Made by a program: the position numbers and the translations under genes. Below the pieces are notes generated by a model. The model was not told the DNA's origin and searched no databases. It was given only the letters and a program-made list of their open reading frames with translations. A DNA stretch of 64,000 bases from Fistularia commersonii (lineage: Eukaryota; Chordata; Actinopteri; Syngnathiformes; Fistulariidae). Numbering within the stretch: position 1 is the first letter of the stretch; the number at the start of each line of letters is the position of its first letter. This document shows positions 41,271 through 56,470 of this stretch, in pieces. Location of the stretch: positions 1-64,000 of the forward strand of contig JBBMNZ010000015.1 in NCBI GenBank assembly GCA_037954325.1, in the 5' to 3' direction.

Positions 41271-44200
41271 TTACACGGAATTTGAAATATATCATGCAGA
41301 TTCATGTCCTAAACAACATATTTAACAGCAGAAACCAGCTTGATGAAATTCAAAAGTTATTACCACTCCTAAACAAAAACACTTCAACTCGGTGAGATAA
41401 GCACTTTTGAACGAATGGCTGTATCTTTTGAATCTGGAAGGGATTACACTAAATTTGACATAAATTGTGCAAAATCATGTCCTAACAACATAGTTCAACA
41501 GCAGATACCAGCTTGATGAAATTCAAAAGTTATTGCCACTCCTAGTCATAAACGCTTCAACTCGGTGAGATAAGCACTTTTTGAACGAATGGCTATATCT
41601 TGTGAACCTGTGAAGGGATTACACTGAATTTGACACATATTGTGCAGAATCATGTCCTAAACAACATATTTCAACAGCAGACACCAGCTTGATGAAATTC
41701 AAAAGTTATTGCCACTCCTAGTCAAAAACGCTCCAACCCGATGAGATAAGCGCTTTTTGACCCTATGGCTATATCTTTCAAACTTGTTACTGGATTACAC
41801 TGAATTTGACTTATATTGTGCAGAATCATGTCCTAAACAACATATTTCAACAGCAGAAACCAGCTTGATGAAATTCAAAAGTTATTATCACTCCTAATCA
41901 AAAACGCTTCAACTCGGTGAGATAAGCACTTTTTGAAAGGAATGGCTATATCTTGTGAACCTGTGAAGGGATTACACTAAATTTGACATATATTGTGCAG
42001 AATCATGTCCTAAACAACATATTTCAACAGCAGATGCCAGCTTGATGAAATTCAAAAGTTATTGCCACTCCTAATCAAAAACGCTTCAACTCGGTGAGAT
42101 AAGCACTTTTTGAACGAATGGCTATATCTTGTGAACCTGTGAAGGGATTACACTAAATTTGACGTATGTTGTGCAGATTCATGTCCTAAACAACATATTT
42201 CAACAGCAGAAACCAGCTTGATGAAATTCAAAAGTTATTACCACTCCTGATCAAAAACGCTCCAACTCGATGAGATAAGCACTTTTTGAACCTATGGCTA
42301 TATCTTTCAAACTTGTTGCTGGATTACACTGAATTTGACTTATATTGTGCAGAATCATGTCCTAAACAACATATTTCAACAGCAGAAACCTGCTAAATGA
42401 AATTCAAAAGTTATTGCCACTCCTAATTGAAAACGCTTCAACTCGGTGGGATAAGCACTTTTTGAACGAATGGCTATATCTTTTTAATCTGTGAAGGGAT
42501 TACACTAAATTTGACATATATCGTGCAGAATCATGTCCTAAACAACATATTTCAACAGCAGAAGCCAGCTTGATGAAATTCAAAAGTTATTGCTACTCCT
42601 AAACAAAAACGCTTCAACTCGGTGAGATAAGCGCTTTTTCACCCTATGGCTATATCTTTTGAACCTGTGAAGGGATTACATTAAATTTGACATATATTGT
42701 GCAGAATCATGTCCTAAACAACATATTTCAAATGCAGATACCAGCTTGATGAAATTCAAAAGTTATTATCACTCCTAATCGAAAACGCATCAACTCGGTG
42801 AGATAAGCACTTTTTGAACGAATGGCTATATCTTGTGAACCTGAGAAGGGATTACACTAAATTTGACATATATTGTGCAGAATCATGTCCTAAACAACAT
42901 ATTTCAACAGCAGAAACCAGCTTGATGAAATTCAAAAGTTATTGCCATTCCTAATCAAAAAGTATTCAACTCGGTGAGATAAGCACTTTTTGAACGAATG
43001 GCTATATCTTGTGAACCTGTGAAGGGATTACACTAAATTAGACATATATTGTGCAGAATCATGTCCTAAACAACATATTTCAACAGCAGAAACCAGCTTG
43101 ATGAAATTCAAAACTTATTGCCACTCCTAGTCAAAAACGCTCCAAATCGATTAGATAAGTGCTTTTTCACCCTTTGGCTATATCTTTTAAACTTGTTGCT
43201 GGATTACAATGAATTTGACTTATATTTTGCAAAATCATGTCCTAAACAACATATTTCAACAGCAGAAACCAGCTTGATGAAATTCAAAAGTTATTGCCAC
43301 TCCTAATCAAAAACGCTTCAACTCGGTGAGATAAGCACTTTTTGAACGAATGGCTATATATTGTGAACCTGTCAAGGGATTACATTAAATTTGACATATA
43401 TTGTGCAGAATCATGTCCTAAACAACATATTTCAACAGCAGAAACCAGCTTGATGAAATTCAAAAGTTATTATCATTCCTAATCAAAAACGCTTCAACTC
43501 GGTGAGATAAGCACTTTTTGAACAAATGGCTATATCTTGTGAACCTGTGAAGGGATTACACTAAATTTGACATATATTGTGCAGAATCATGTCCTAAACA
43601 ACATATTTCAACAGCAGAAACCAGCTTGATGAAATTCAAAAGTTATTGCCACTCCTAATCAAAAACGCTTCAACTCGGTGAGATAAGCACTTTTTGAACG
43701 AATGGCTATATCTTGTGAACCAGTGAAGGGATTACACTAAATTTGACACATATTGTGCAGAATCATGTCCTAAAAAACATATTTCAACAGCAGAAACCAG
43801 CTTGATGAAATTCAAAAGTTATTGCCACTCCTAAACAAAAACTCTTCAACTCGGTGAGATAAGCACTTTTGAACGAATGGCTATATATTGTGAACCTGTG
43901 TAGGGATTACACTAAATTTGACATATATTGTGCAGATTCATGTCCTAAACACCATATTTCAACAGCAGAAAACAGCTTGATGAAATTCAAAAGTTATTGC
44001 CACTCCTAGTCAAAAACACTCCAACTCGATGAGATAAGCGCTTTTTGACACTATGGCTATATCTTTCAAACTTGTTGCTGGATTACACTGAATTTGACTT
44101 ATATTGTGCAGAATCATGTCCTAAACAACATATTTCAACAGCAGAAACCAGCTTGATGTAATTCAAAAGTTATTATCACTCCTAATCAAAAACGCTTCAA

Positions 44201-44940
44201 CTCGGTGAGATAAGCACTTTTTGAACGAATGGCTATATCTTGTGAACCTGTGAAGGGATTACACGGAATTTGAAATATATCGTGCAGATTCATGTCCTAA
44301 ACAACATATTTAACAGCAGAAACCAGCTTGATGAAATTCAAAAGTTATTACCACTCCTAAACAAAAACACTTCAACTCGGTGAGATAAGCACTTTTGAAC
44401 GAATGGCTGTATCTTTTGAATCTGGAAGGGATTACACTAAATTTGACATAAATTGTGCAAAATCATGTCCTAAACAACATAGTTCAACAGCAGATACCAG
44501 CTTGATGAAATTCAAAAGTTATTGCCACTCCTAGTCATAAACGCTTCAACTCGGTGAGATAAGCACTTTTTGAACGAATGGCTATATCTTGTGAACCTGT
44601 GAAGGGATTACACTGAATTTGACACATATTGTGCAGAATCATGTCCTAAACAACATATTTCAACAGCAGACACCAGCTTGATGAAATTCAAAAGTTATTG
44701 CCACTCCTAGTCAAAAACGCTCCAACCCGATGAGATAAGCGCTTTTTGACCCTATGGCTATATCTTTCAAACTTGTTGCTGGATTACACTGAATTTGACT
44801 TATATTGTGCAGAATCATGTCCTAAACAACATATTTCAACAGCAGAAACCAGCTTGATGAAATTCAAAAGTTATTATCACTCCTAATCAAAAACGCTTCA
44901 ACTCGGTGAGATAAGCACTTTTTGAAAGGAATGGCTATAT
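41271..44940. repeat. 20-mer-type units duplicated 2,988 bp apart
   Basis: The anchor CGGAATTTGAAATAT occurs at 41276 and 44264, 17 monomers apart. The stretch about 40750-41955 reappears at about 43740-44945 with one indel. Both copies end at the unit with TTTTTGAAAGGAATGG, after which the second enters a different variant set. Between them the units follow 20-mer order, including an open-frame variant at 43118-43306. Private changes include TTGTTACTGG near 41785, CTAATTGAAAACG near 42424 and AAAAAGTATTCAACTC near 42957. Confidence 0.8.
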
Positions 44941-46480
44941 CTTGTGAACCTGTGAAGGGATTACACTGAATTTGACATGTATTGTGCAGAATCATGTCCT
45001 AAACAACATATTTCAACAGCAGAAACAAGCTTGATGAAATTCAAAAGTTATTGCCACTCCTAATCAAAAACGCTTCAACTCGGTGAGATAAGCACTTTTT
45101 GAACGAATGGCTATATCTTGTGAACTTGTGAAGGGATTACACTAAATTAGACATATATTGTGCAGAATCATGTCCTAAACAACATATTTCAACAGCAGAA
45201 ACCAGCTTGATGAAATTCAAAAGTTATTGCCACTCCTAATAAAAAACGCTTCAACTCGGTGAGATAAGCACTTTTTGAACGAATGGCTATATCTTGTGAA
45301 CTTGTGAAGGGATTACACTGAATTTGACACATATTGTGCAGAATCATGTCCTAAACAACATATTTCAACAGCAGAAACCAGCTTGATGAAATTCAAAAGT
45401 TATTGCCACTCCTAGTCAAAAACGCTCCAAATCGATGATATAAGCGCTTTTTGACCCTATGGCTATATCTTTGAACCTTTGAAGGGATTACACTAAATTT
45501 GACATATATTGTGCAAAATCATGTCCTAAAAAACATATTTCAACAGCAGATGCCAGCTTGATGAAATTCAAAAGTTATTGCCACTCCTAATCAAAAACGC
45601 TTCAACTCGGTGAGATAAGCACTTTTCTAACGAATGGCTATATCTTGTGAACATGTGAAGGGATTACACTAAATTTGACATATATTGTGCAGAATCATGT
45701 CCTAAAAAAGATATTTCAACAGCAGAAACCAGCTTGATGAAATTCAAAAGTTATTGCCACTCCTAAACAAAAACGCTTCAACTCGGTGAGATAAGCACTT
45801 TTGAACGAATGGCTATATCTTTGAACCTTTGAAGGGATTACACTAAATTTGACATATATTGTGCAAAATCATGTCCTAAACAACATATTTCAACAGCAGA
45901 TGCCAGCTTGATGAAATTCAAAAGTTATTGCCACTCCTAATCAAAAACGCTTCAACTCGGTGAGATAAGCACTTTTCTAACGAATGGCTATATCTTGTGA
46001 ACATCTGAAGGGATTACACTAAATTTGACATATATTGTGCAGAATCGTGTCCGAAACAACATATTTCAACAGCAGAAACCAGCTTGATGAAATTCAAAAG
46101 TTATTGCCACTCCTAATCAAAAACGCTTCAACTCGGTGAGATAAGCACTTTTTGAAAGAATGGCTATATCTTGTGAACCTGTGAAGGGATTACACGGAAT
46201 TTGAAATATATCGTGCATATTCATGTCCTAAACAACATATTTCAACAGCAGAAACCAGCTTGATGAAATTCAAAAGTTATTGCCACTCCTAATCAAAAAC
46301 GCTTCAACTCGGTGAGATAAGCACTTTTCTAACGAATGGCTATATCTTGTGAACATGTGAAGGGATTACACTAAATTTGACATATGTTGTGCAGAATCAT
46401 GTCCTAAACAACATATTTCAACAGCAGAAACCAGCTTGATGAAATTCAAAAGTTATTACCACTCCTAAACAAAAACACTT
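44941..46480. repeat. Family B block with its own variant set
   Basis: About nine units carry changes not seen to the left: GAACTTGTGAAGG, CGATGATATAAGCGC, TTTGAACCTTTGAAGG, CACTTTTCTAACGAATGG, CCTAAAAAAGATATTTC, TTTGAAAGAATGG and GTGCATATTCATG. Two monomers are repeated inside it; TTTGAACCTTTGAAGG sits at 45471 and 45821, 350 bp apart. A near-copy lies at 51453-52800. One unit regains AAGCTT near 45027 (AAACAAGCTTGATG), at a different place in the monomer from the family A site. Confidence 0.83.
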
Positions 46481-49400
46481 CAACTCGGTGAGATAAGCAC
46501 TTTTGAACGAATGGCTGTATCTTTTGAATCTGGAAGGGATTACACTAAATTTGACATAAATTGTGCAAAATCATGTCCTAAACAACATAGTTCAACAGCA
46601 GATACCAGCTTGATGAAATTCAAAAGTTATTGCCACTCCTAGTCATAAACGCTTCAACTCGGTGAGATAAGCACTTTTTGAACGAATGGCTATATCTTGT
46701 GAACCTGTGAAGGGATTACACTGAATTTGACACATATTGTGCAGAATCATGTCCTAAACAACATATTTCAACAGCAGACACCAGCTTGATGAAATTCAAA
46801 AGTTATTGCCACTCCTAGTCAAAAACGCTCCAACCCGATGAGATAAGCGCTTTTTGACCCTATGGCTATATCTTTCAAACTTGTTGCTGGATTACACTGA
46901 ATTTGACTTATATTGTGCAGAATCATGTCCTAAACAACATATTTCAACAGCAGAAACCAGCTTGATGAAATTCAAAAGTTATTATCACTCCTAATCAAAA
47001 ACGCTTCAACTCGGTGAGATAAGCACTTTTTGAACGAATGGCTATATCTTGTGAACCTGTGAAGGGATTACACTAAATTTGACATACATTGTGCAGAATC
47101 ATGTCCTAAACAACATATTTCAACAGCAGATGCCAGCTTGATGAAATTCAAAAGTTATTGCCACTCCTAATCAAAAACGCTTCAACTCGGTGAGATAAGC
47201 ACTTTTTGAACGAATGGCTATATCTTGTGAACCTGTGAAGGGATTACACTAAATTTGACGTATGTTGTGCAGATTCATGTCCTAAACAACATATTTCAAC
47301 AGCAGAAACCAGCTTGATGAAATTCAAAAGTTATTACCACTCCTGATCAAAAACGCTCCAACTCGATGAGATAAGCACTTTTTGAACCTATGGCTATATC
47401 TTTCAAACTTGTTGCTGGATTACACTGAATTTGACTTATATTGTGCAGAATCATGTCCTAAACAACATATTTCAACAGCAGAAACCAGCTAAATGAAATT
47501 CAAAAGTTATTGCCACTCCTAATCGAAAACGCTTCAACTCGGTGGGATAAGCACTTTTTGAACGAATGGCTATATCTTTTTAATCTGTGAAGGGATTACA
47601 CTAAATTTGACATATATCGTGCAGAATCATGTCCTAAACAACATATTTCAACAGCAGAAGCCAGCTTGATGAAATTCAAAAGTTATTGCTACTCCTAAAC
47701 AAAAACGCTTCAACTCGGTGAGATAAGCGCTTTTTCACCCTATGGCTATATCTTTTGAACCTGTGAAGGGATTACATTAAATTTGACATATATTGTGCAG
47801 AATCATGTCCTAAACAACATATTTCAAATGCAGATACCAGCTTGATGAAATTCAAAAGTTATTATCACTCCTAATCAAGAACGCATCAACTCGGTGAGAT
47901 AAGCACTTTTTGAACGAATGGCTATATCTTGTGAACCTGAGAAGGGATTACACTAAATTTGACATATATTGTGCAGAATCATGTCCTAAACAACATATTT
48001 CAACAGCAGAAACCAGCTTGATGAAATTCAAAAGTTATTGCCACTCCTAGTCAAAAACGCTCCAAATCGATTAGATAAGTGCTTTTTCACCCTTTGGCTA
48101 TATCTTTTAAACTTGTTGCTGGATTACAATGAATTTGACTTATATTTTGCAAAATCATGTCTTAAACAACATATTTCAACAGCAGAAACCAGCTAAATGA
48201 AATTCAAAAGTTATTGCCACTCCTAATCGAAAACGCTTCAACTCGGTGGGATAAGCACTTTTGAACGAATGGCTATATCTTGTTAATCTGTGAAGGGATT
48301 ACACTAAATTTGACATATATCGTGCAGAATCATGTCCTAAACAACATATTTCAACAGCAGAAGCCAGCTTGATGAAATTCAAAAGTTATTGCTACTCCTA
48401 AACAAAAACGCTTCAACTCGGTGAGATAAGCGCTTTTTCACCCTATGGCTATATCTTTTGAACCTGTGAAGGGATTACATTAAATTTGACATATATTGTG
48501 CAAAATCATGTCCTAAACAACATATTTCAACAGCAGATGCCAGCTTGATGAAATTCAAAAGTTATTGCCACTCCTAATCAAAAACGCTTCAACTCGGTGA
48601 GATAAGCACTTTTTGAAAGAATGGCTATATCTTGTGAACCTGTGAAGGGATTACACGGAATTTGAAATATATCGTGCATATTCATGTCCTAAACAACATA
48701 TTTCAACAGCAGAAACCAGCTTGATGAAATTCAAAAGTTATTGCCACTCCTAATCAAAAACGCTTCAACTCGGTGAGATAAGCACTTTTCTAACGAATGG
48801 CTATATCTTGTGAACATGTGAAGGGATTACACTAAATTTGACATATGTTGTGCAGAATCATGTCCTAAACAACATATTTCAACAGCAGAAACCAGCTTGA
48901 TGAAATTCAAAAGTTATTACCACTCCTAAACAAAAACACTTAAACTCGGTGAGATAAGCACTTTTGAACGAATGGCTGTATCTTTTGAATCTGGAAGGGA
49001 TTACACTAAATTTGACATAAATTGTGCAAAATCATGTCCTAAACAACATAGTTCAACAGCAGATACCAGCTTGATGAAATTCAAAAGTTATTGCCACTCC
49101 TAGTCATAAACGCTTCAACTCGGTGAGATAAGCACTTTTTGAACGAATGGCTATATCTTGTGAACCTGTGAAGGGATTACACTGAATTTGACACATATTG
49201 TGCAGAATCATGTCCTAAACAACATATTTCAACAGCAGACACCAGCTTGATGAAATTCAAAAGTTATTGCCACTCCTAGTCAAAAACGCTCCAACCCGAT
49301 GAGATAAGCGCTTTTTGACCCTATGGCTATATCTTTCAAACTTGTTGCTGGATTACACTGAATTTGACTTATATTGTGCAGAATCATGTCCTAAACAACA

Positions 49401-50510
49401 TATTTCAACAGCAGAAACCAGCTTGATGAAATTCAAAAGTTATTATCACTCCTAATCAAAAACGCTTCAACTCGGTGAGATAAGCACTTTTTGAACGAAT
49501 GGCTATATCTTGTGAACCTGTGAAGGGATTACACTAAATTTGACATACATTGTGCAGAATCATGTCCTAAACAACATATTTCAACAGCAGATGCCAGCTT
49601 GATGAAATTCAAAAGTTATTGCCACTCCTAATCAAAAACGCTTCAACTCGGTGAGATAAGCACTTTTTGAACGAATGGCTATATCTTGTGAACCTGTGAA
49701 GGGATTACACTAAATTTGACGTATGTTGTGCAGATTCATGTCCTAAACAACATATTTCAACAGCAGAAACCAGCTTGATGAAATTCAAAAGTTATTACCA
49801 CTCCTGATCAAAAACGCTCCAACTCGATGAGATAAGCACTTTTTGAACCTATGGCTATATCTTTCAAACTTGTTGCTGGATTACACTGAATTTGACTTAT
49901 ATTGTGCAGAATCATGTCCTAAACAACATATTTCAACAGCAGAAACCAGCTAAATGAAATTCAAAAGTTATTGCCACTCCTAATCGAAAACGCTTCAACT
50001 CGGTGGGATAAGCACTTTTTGAACGAATGGCTATATCTTTTTAATCTGTGAAGGGATTACACTAAATTTGACATATATCGTGCAGAATCATGTCCTAAAC
50101 AACATATTTCAACAGCAGAAGCCAGCTTGATGAAATTCAAAAGTTATTGCTACTCCTAAACAAAAACGCTTCAACTCGGTGAGATAAGCGCTTTTTCACC
50201 CTATGGCTATATCTTTTGAACCTGTGAAGGGATTACATTAAATTTGACATATATTGTGCAGAATCATATCCTAAACAACATATTTCAAATGCAGATACCA
50301 GCTTGATGAAATTCAAAAGTTATTATCACTCCTAATCAAGAACGCATCAACTCGGTGAGATAAGCACTTTTTGAACGAATGGCTATATCTTGTGAACCTG
50401 AGAAGGGATTACACTAAATTTGACATATATTGTGCAGAATCATGTCCTAAACAACATATTTCAACAGCAGAAACCAGCTTGATGAAATTCAAAAGTTATT
50501 GCCACTCCTA
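46083..50510. repeat. 14-monomer-spaced duplication (offset 2,461 bp)
   Basis: 46083-48049 is repeated at 48544-50510. The unit TTTGAAAGAATGG, the anchor (46195 and 48656) and the TTGTGCAAAATC unit (46561 and 49022) are all 2,461 bp apart. The 494 bp between the copies (48050-48543) match the sequence at 50691 onward. At about 48490-48543 they fuse a unit with GTGCAAAATC to one with CAGATGCC, a join not seen elsewhere. Private changes include CACTTAAACTCGG near 48937 and CATATCCTAAAC near 50266. Confidence 0.82.
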
Positions 50511-51452
50511 ATCAAAAACGATTCAACTCGGTGAGATAAGCACTTTTTGAACGAATGGCTATATCTTGTGAACCTGTGAAGGGATTACACTAAATTTGAC
50601 ATATATTGTGCAGAATCATGTCCTAAACAACATATTTCAACAGCAGAAACCAGCTTGATGAAATTCAAAACTTATTGCCACTCCTAGTCAAAAACGCTCC
50701 AAATCGATTAGATAAGTGCTTTTTCACCCTTTGGCTATATCTTTTAAACTTGTTGCTGGATTACAATGAATTTGACTTATATTTTGCAAAATCATGTCTT
50801 AAACAACATATTTCAACAGCAGAAACCAGCTAAATGAAATTCAAAAGTTATTGCCACTCCTAATCGAAAACGCTTCAACTCGGTGGGATAAGCACTTTTG
50901 AACGAATGGCTATATCTTGTTAATCTGTGAAGGGATTACACTAAATTTGACATATATCGTGCAGAATCATGTCCTAAACAACATATTTCAACAGCAGAAG
51001 CCAGCTTGATGAAATTCAAAAGTTATTGCTACTCCTAAACAAAAACGCTTCAACTCGGTGAGATAAGCGCTTTTTCACCCTATGGCTATATCTTTTGAAC
51101 CTGTGAAGGGATTACATTAAATTTGACATATATTGTGCAGAATCATGTCCTAAACAACATATTTCAACAGCAGATACCAGCTTGATGAAATTCAAAAGTT
51201 ATTATCACTCCTAATCAAAAACGCATCAACTCGGTGAGATAAGCACTTTTTGAACGAATGGCTATATCTTGTGAACCTGAGAAGGGATTACACTAAATTT
51301 GACATATATTGTGCAGAATCATGTCCTAAACAACATATTTCAACAGCAGAAACCAGCTTGATGAAATTCAAAAGTTATTGCCACTCCTAATCAAAAACGA
51401 TTCAACTCGGTGAGATAAGCACTTTTTGAACGAATGGCTATATCTTGTGAAC

Positions 51453-54290
51453 CTGTGAAGGGATTACACTAAATTAGACATATATTGTGCAGAATCATGT
51501 CCTAAACAACATATTTCAACAGCAGAAACCAGCTTGATGAAATTCAAAAGTTATTGCCACTCCTAATAAAAAACGCTTCAACTCGGTGAGATAAGCACTT
51601 TTTGAACGAATGGCTATATCTTGTGAACTTGTGAAGGGATTACACTGAATTTGACACATATTGTGCAGAATCATGTCCTAAACAACATATTTCAACAGCA
51701 GAAACCAGCTTGATGAAATTCAAAAGTTATTGCCACTCCTAGTCAAAAACGCTCCAAATCGATGATATAAGCGCTTTTTGACCCTATGGCTATATCTTTG
51801 AACCTTTGAAGGGATTACACTAAATTTGACATATATTGTGCAAAATCATGTCCTAAAAAACATATTTCAACAGCAGATGCCAGCTTGATGAAATTCAAAA
51901 GTTATTGCCACTCCTAATCAAAAACGCTTCAACTCGGTGAGATAAGCACTTTTCTAACGAATGGATATATCTTGTGAACATGTGAAGGGATTACACTAAA
52001 TTTGACATATATTGTGCAGAATCATGTCCTAAAAAAGATATTTCAACAGCAGAAACCAGCTTGATGAAATTCAAAAGTTATTGCCACTCCTAAACAAAAA
52101 CGCTTCAACTCGGTGAGATAAGCACTTTTGAACGAATGGCTATATCTTTGAACCTTTGAAGGGATTACACTAAATTTGACATATATTGTGCAAAATCATG
52201 TCCTAAACAACATATTTCAACAGCAGATGCCAGCTTGATGAAATTCAAAAGTTATTGCCACTCCTAATCAAAAACGCTTCAACTCGGTGAGATAAGCACT
52301 TTTCTAACGAATGGCTATATCTTGTGAACATCTGAAGGGATTACACTAAATTTGACATATATTGTGCAGAATTGTGTCCGAAACAACATATTTCAACAGC
52401 AGAAACCAGCTTGATGAAATTCAAAAGTTATTGCCACTCCTAATCAAAAACGCTTCAACTCGGTGAGATAAGCACTTTTTGAAAGAATGGCTATATCTTG
52501 TGAACCTGTGAAGGGATTACACGGAATTTGAAATATATCGTGCATATTCATGTCCTAAACAACATATTTCAACAGCAGAAACCAGCTTGATGAAATTCAA
52601 AAGTTATTGCCACTCCTAATCAAAAACGCTTCAACTCGGTGAGATAAGCACTTTTCTAACGAATGGCTATATCTTGTGAACATGTGAAGGGATTACACTA
52701 AATTTGACATATATTGTGCAGAATCATGTCCTAAACAACATATTTCAACAGCAGAAACCAGCTTGATGAAATTCAAAAGTTATTACCACTCCTAAACAAA
52801 AACACTTCAACTCGGTGAGATAAGCACTTTTGAACGAATGGCTGTATCTTTTGAATCTGGAAGGGATTACACTAAATTTGACATAAATTGTGCAAAATCA
52901 TGTCCTAAACAACATAGTTCAACAGCAGATACCAGCTTGATGAAATTCAAAAGTTATTGCCACTCCTAGTCATAAACGCTTCAACTCGGTGAGATAAGCA
53001 CTTTTTGAACGAATGGCTATATCTTGTGAACCTGTGAAGGGATTACACTGAATTTGACACATATTGTGCAGAATCATGTCCTAAACAACATATTTCAACA
53101 GCAGACACCAGCTTGATGAAATTCAAAAGTCATTGCCACTCCTAGTCAAAAACGCTCCAACCCGATGAGATAAGCGCTTTTTGACCCTATGGCTATATCT
53201 TTCAAACTTGTTGCTGGATTACACTGAATTTGACTTATATTGTGCAGAATCATGTCCTAAACAACATATTTCAACAGCAGAAACCAGCTTGATGAAATTC
53301 AAAAGTTATTATCACTCCTAATCAAAAACGCTTCAACTCGGTGAGATAAGCACTTTTTGAACGAATGGCTATATCTTGTGAACCTGTGAAGGGATTACAC
53401 TAAATTTGACATATATTGTGCAGAATCATGTCCTAAACAACATATTTCAACAGCAGATGCCAGCTTGATGAAATTCAAAAGTTATTGCCACTCCTAATCA
53501 AAAACGCTTCAACTCGGTGAGATAAGCACTTTTTGAACGAATGGCTATATCTTGTGAACCTGTGAAGGGATTACACTAAATTTGACGTATGTTGTGCAGA
53601 TTCATGTCCTAAACAACATATTTCAACAGCAGAAACCAGCTTGATGAAATTCAAAAGTTATTACCACTCCTGATCAAAAACGCTCCAACTCGATGAGATA
53701 AGCACTTTTTGAACCTATGGCTATATCTTTCAAACTTGTTGCTGGATTACACTGAATTTGACTTATATTGTGCAGAATCATGTCCTAAACAACATATTTC
53801 AACAGCAGAAACCAGCTAAATGAAATTCAAAAGTTATTGCCACTCCTAATCGAAAACGCTTCAACTCGGTGGGATAAGCACTTTTTGAACGAATGGCTAT
53901 ATCTTTTTAATCTGTGAAGGGATTACACTAAATTTGACATATATCGTGCAGAATCATGTCCTAAACAACATATTTCAACAGCAGAAGCCAGCTTGATGAA
54001 ATTCAAAAGTTATTGCTACTCCTAAACAAAAACGCTTCAACTCGGTGAGATAAGCGCTTTTTCACCCTATGGCTATATCTTTTGAACCTGTGAAGGGATT
54101 ACATTAAATTTGACATATATTGTGCAGAATCATGTCCTAAACAACATATTTCAAATGCAGATACCAGCTTGATGAAATTCAAAAGTTATTATCACTCCTA
54201 ATCAAGAACGCATCAACTCGGTGAGATAAGCACTTTTTGAACGAATGGCTATATCTTGTGAACCTGAGAAGGGATTACACTAAATTTGAC
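51453..54290. repeat. Second copy of the 45126-47963 block (offset 6,327 bp)
   Basis: CCTAATAAAAAACGC occurs near 45236 and 51563, and TTGTGCAAAATC at 46561 and 52888, both 6,327 bp apart, which is 36 monomers. The match runs about 2.84 kb from the unit with CTAAATTAGACATAT. It ends where this copy has GACATATGTTGTG near 54290. Private changes include AATGGATATATC near 51960, AGAATTGTGTCCG near 52369 and AAAGTCATTGCC near 53127. Confidence 0.84.
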
Positions 54291-55875
54291 ATATGTTGTG
54301 CAGAATCATGTCCTAAACAACATATTTCAACAGCAGAAACCAGCTTGATGAAATTCAAAAGTTATTACCACTCCTAAACAAAAACACTTCAACTCGGTGA
54401 GATAAGCACTTTTGAACGAATGGCTGTATCTTTTGAATCTGGAAGGGATTACACTAAATTTGACATAAATTGTGCAAAATCATGTCCTAAACAACATAGT
54501 TCAACAGCAGATACCAGCTTGATGAAATTCAAAAGTTATTGCCACTCCTAGTCATAAACGCTTCAACTCGGTGAGATAAGCACTTTTTGAACGAATGGCT
54601 ATATCTTGTGAACCTGTGAAGGGATTACACTGAATTTGACACATATTGTGCAGAATCATGTCCTAAACAACATATTTCAACAGCAGACACCAGCTTGATG
54701 AAATTCAAAAGTTATTGCCACTCCTAGTCAAAAACGCTCCAACCCGATGAGATAAGCGCTTTTTGACCCTATGGCTATATCTTTCAAACTTGTTGCTGGA
54801 TTACACTGAATTTGACTTATATTGTGCAGAATCATGTCCTAAACAACATATTTCAACAGCAGAAACCAGCTTGATGAAATTCAAAAGTTATTATCACTCC
54901 TAATCAAAAACGCTTCAACTCGGTGAGATAAGCACTTTTTGAACGAATGGCTATATCTTGTGAACCTGTGAAGGGATTACACTAAATTTGACATATATTG
55001 TGCAGAATCATGTCCTAAACAACATATTTCAACAGCAGATGCCAGCTTGATGAAATTCAAAAGTTATTGCCACTCCTAATCAAAAACGCTTCAACTCGGT
55101 GAGATAAGCACTTTTTGAACGAATGGCTATATCTTGTGAACCTGTGAAGGGATTACACTAAATTTGACGTATGTTGTGCAGATTCATGTCCTAAACAACA
55201 TATTTCAACAGCAGAAACCAGCTTGATGAAATTCAAAAGTTATTACCACTCCTGATCAAAAACGCTCCAACTCGATGAGATAAGCACTTTTTGAACCTAT
55301 GGCTATATCTTTCAAACTTGTTGCTGGATTACACTGAATTTGACTTATATTGTGCAGAATCATGTCCTAAACAACATATTTCAACAGCAGAAACCAGCTA
55401 AATGAAATTCAAAAGTTATTGCCACTCCTAATCGAAAACGCTTCAACTCGGTGGGATAAGCACTTTTTGAACGAATGGCTATATCTTTTTAATCTGTGAA
55501 GGGATTACACTAAATTTGACATATATCGTGCAGAATCATGTCCTAAACAACATATTTCAACAGCAGAAGCCAGCTAGATGAAATTCAAAAGTTATTGCTA
55601 CTCCTAAACAAAAACGCTTCAACTCGGTGAGATAAGCGCTTTTTCACCCTATGGCTATATCTTTTGAACCTGTGAAGGGATTACATTAAATTTGACATAT
55701 ATTGTGCAGAATCATGTCCTAAACAACATATTTCAAATGCAGATACCAGCTTGATGAAATTCAAAAGTTATTATCACTCCTAATCAAGAACGCATCAACT
55801 CGGTGAGATAAGCACTTTTTGAACGAATGGCTATATCTTGTGAACCTGAGAAGGGATTACACTAAATTTGACATA
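52710..55875. repeat. 9-monomer tandem duplication (2 x 1,582 bp)
   Basis: 52710-54291 is followed by a copy at 54292-55875. The TTGTGCAAAATC marker is at 52888 and 54470. Differences seen are few: CAGCTAGATG near 55570 where the first copy has CAGCTTGATG, and AGTCATTGCC in the first copy near 53127. The second copy ends at the unit with ATGCCCTAAAC near 55890. The next four units, to about 56460, partly repeat the same CAAATGCAGATACC unit. Confidence 0.83.
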
Positions 55876-56470
55876 TATTGTGCAGAATCATGCCCTAAAC
55901 AACATATTTCAACAGCAGAAACCAGCTTGATGAAATTCAAAAGTTATTGCTACTCCTAAACAAAAACGCTTCAACTCGGTGAGATAAGCGCTTTTTCACC
56001 CTATGGCTATATCTTTTGAACATGTGAAGGGATTACATTAAATTTGACATATATTGTGCAGAATCATGTCCTAAACAACATATTTCAAATGCAGATACCA
56101 GCTTGATGAAATTCAAAAGTTATTATCACTCCTAATCAAGAACGCATCAACTCGGTGAGATAAGCACTTTTTGAACGAATGGCTATATCTTGTGAACCTG
56201 AGAAGGGATTACACTAAATTTGACATATATTGTGCAGAATCATGTCCTAAACAACATATTTCAACAGCAGAAACCAGCTTGATGAAATTCAAAAGTTATT
56301 GCCACTCCTAATCAAAAACGATTCAACTCGGTGAGATAAGCACTTTTTGAACGAATGGCTATATCTTGTGAACCTGTGAAGGGATTACACTAAATTTGAC
56401 ATATATTGTGCAGAATCATGTCCTAAACAACATATTTCAACAGCAGAAACCAGCTTGATGAAATTCAAAA

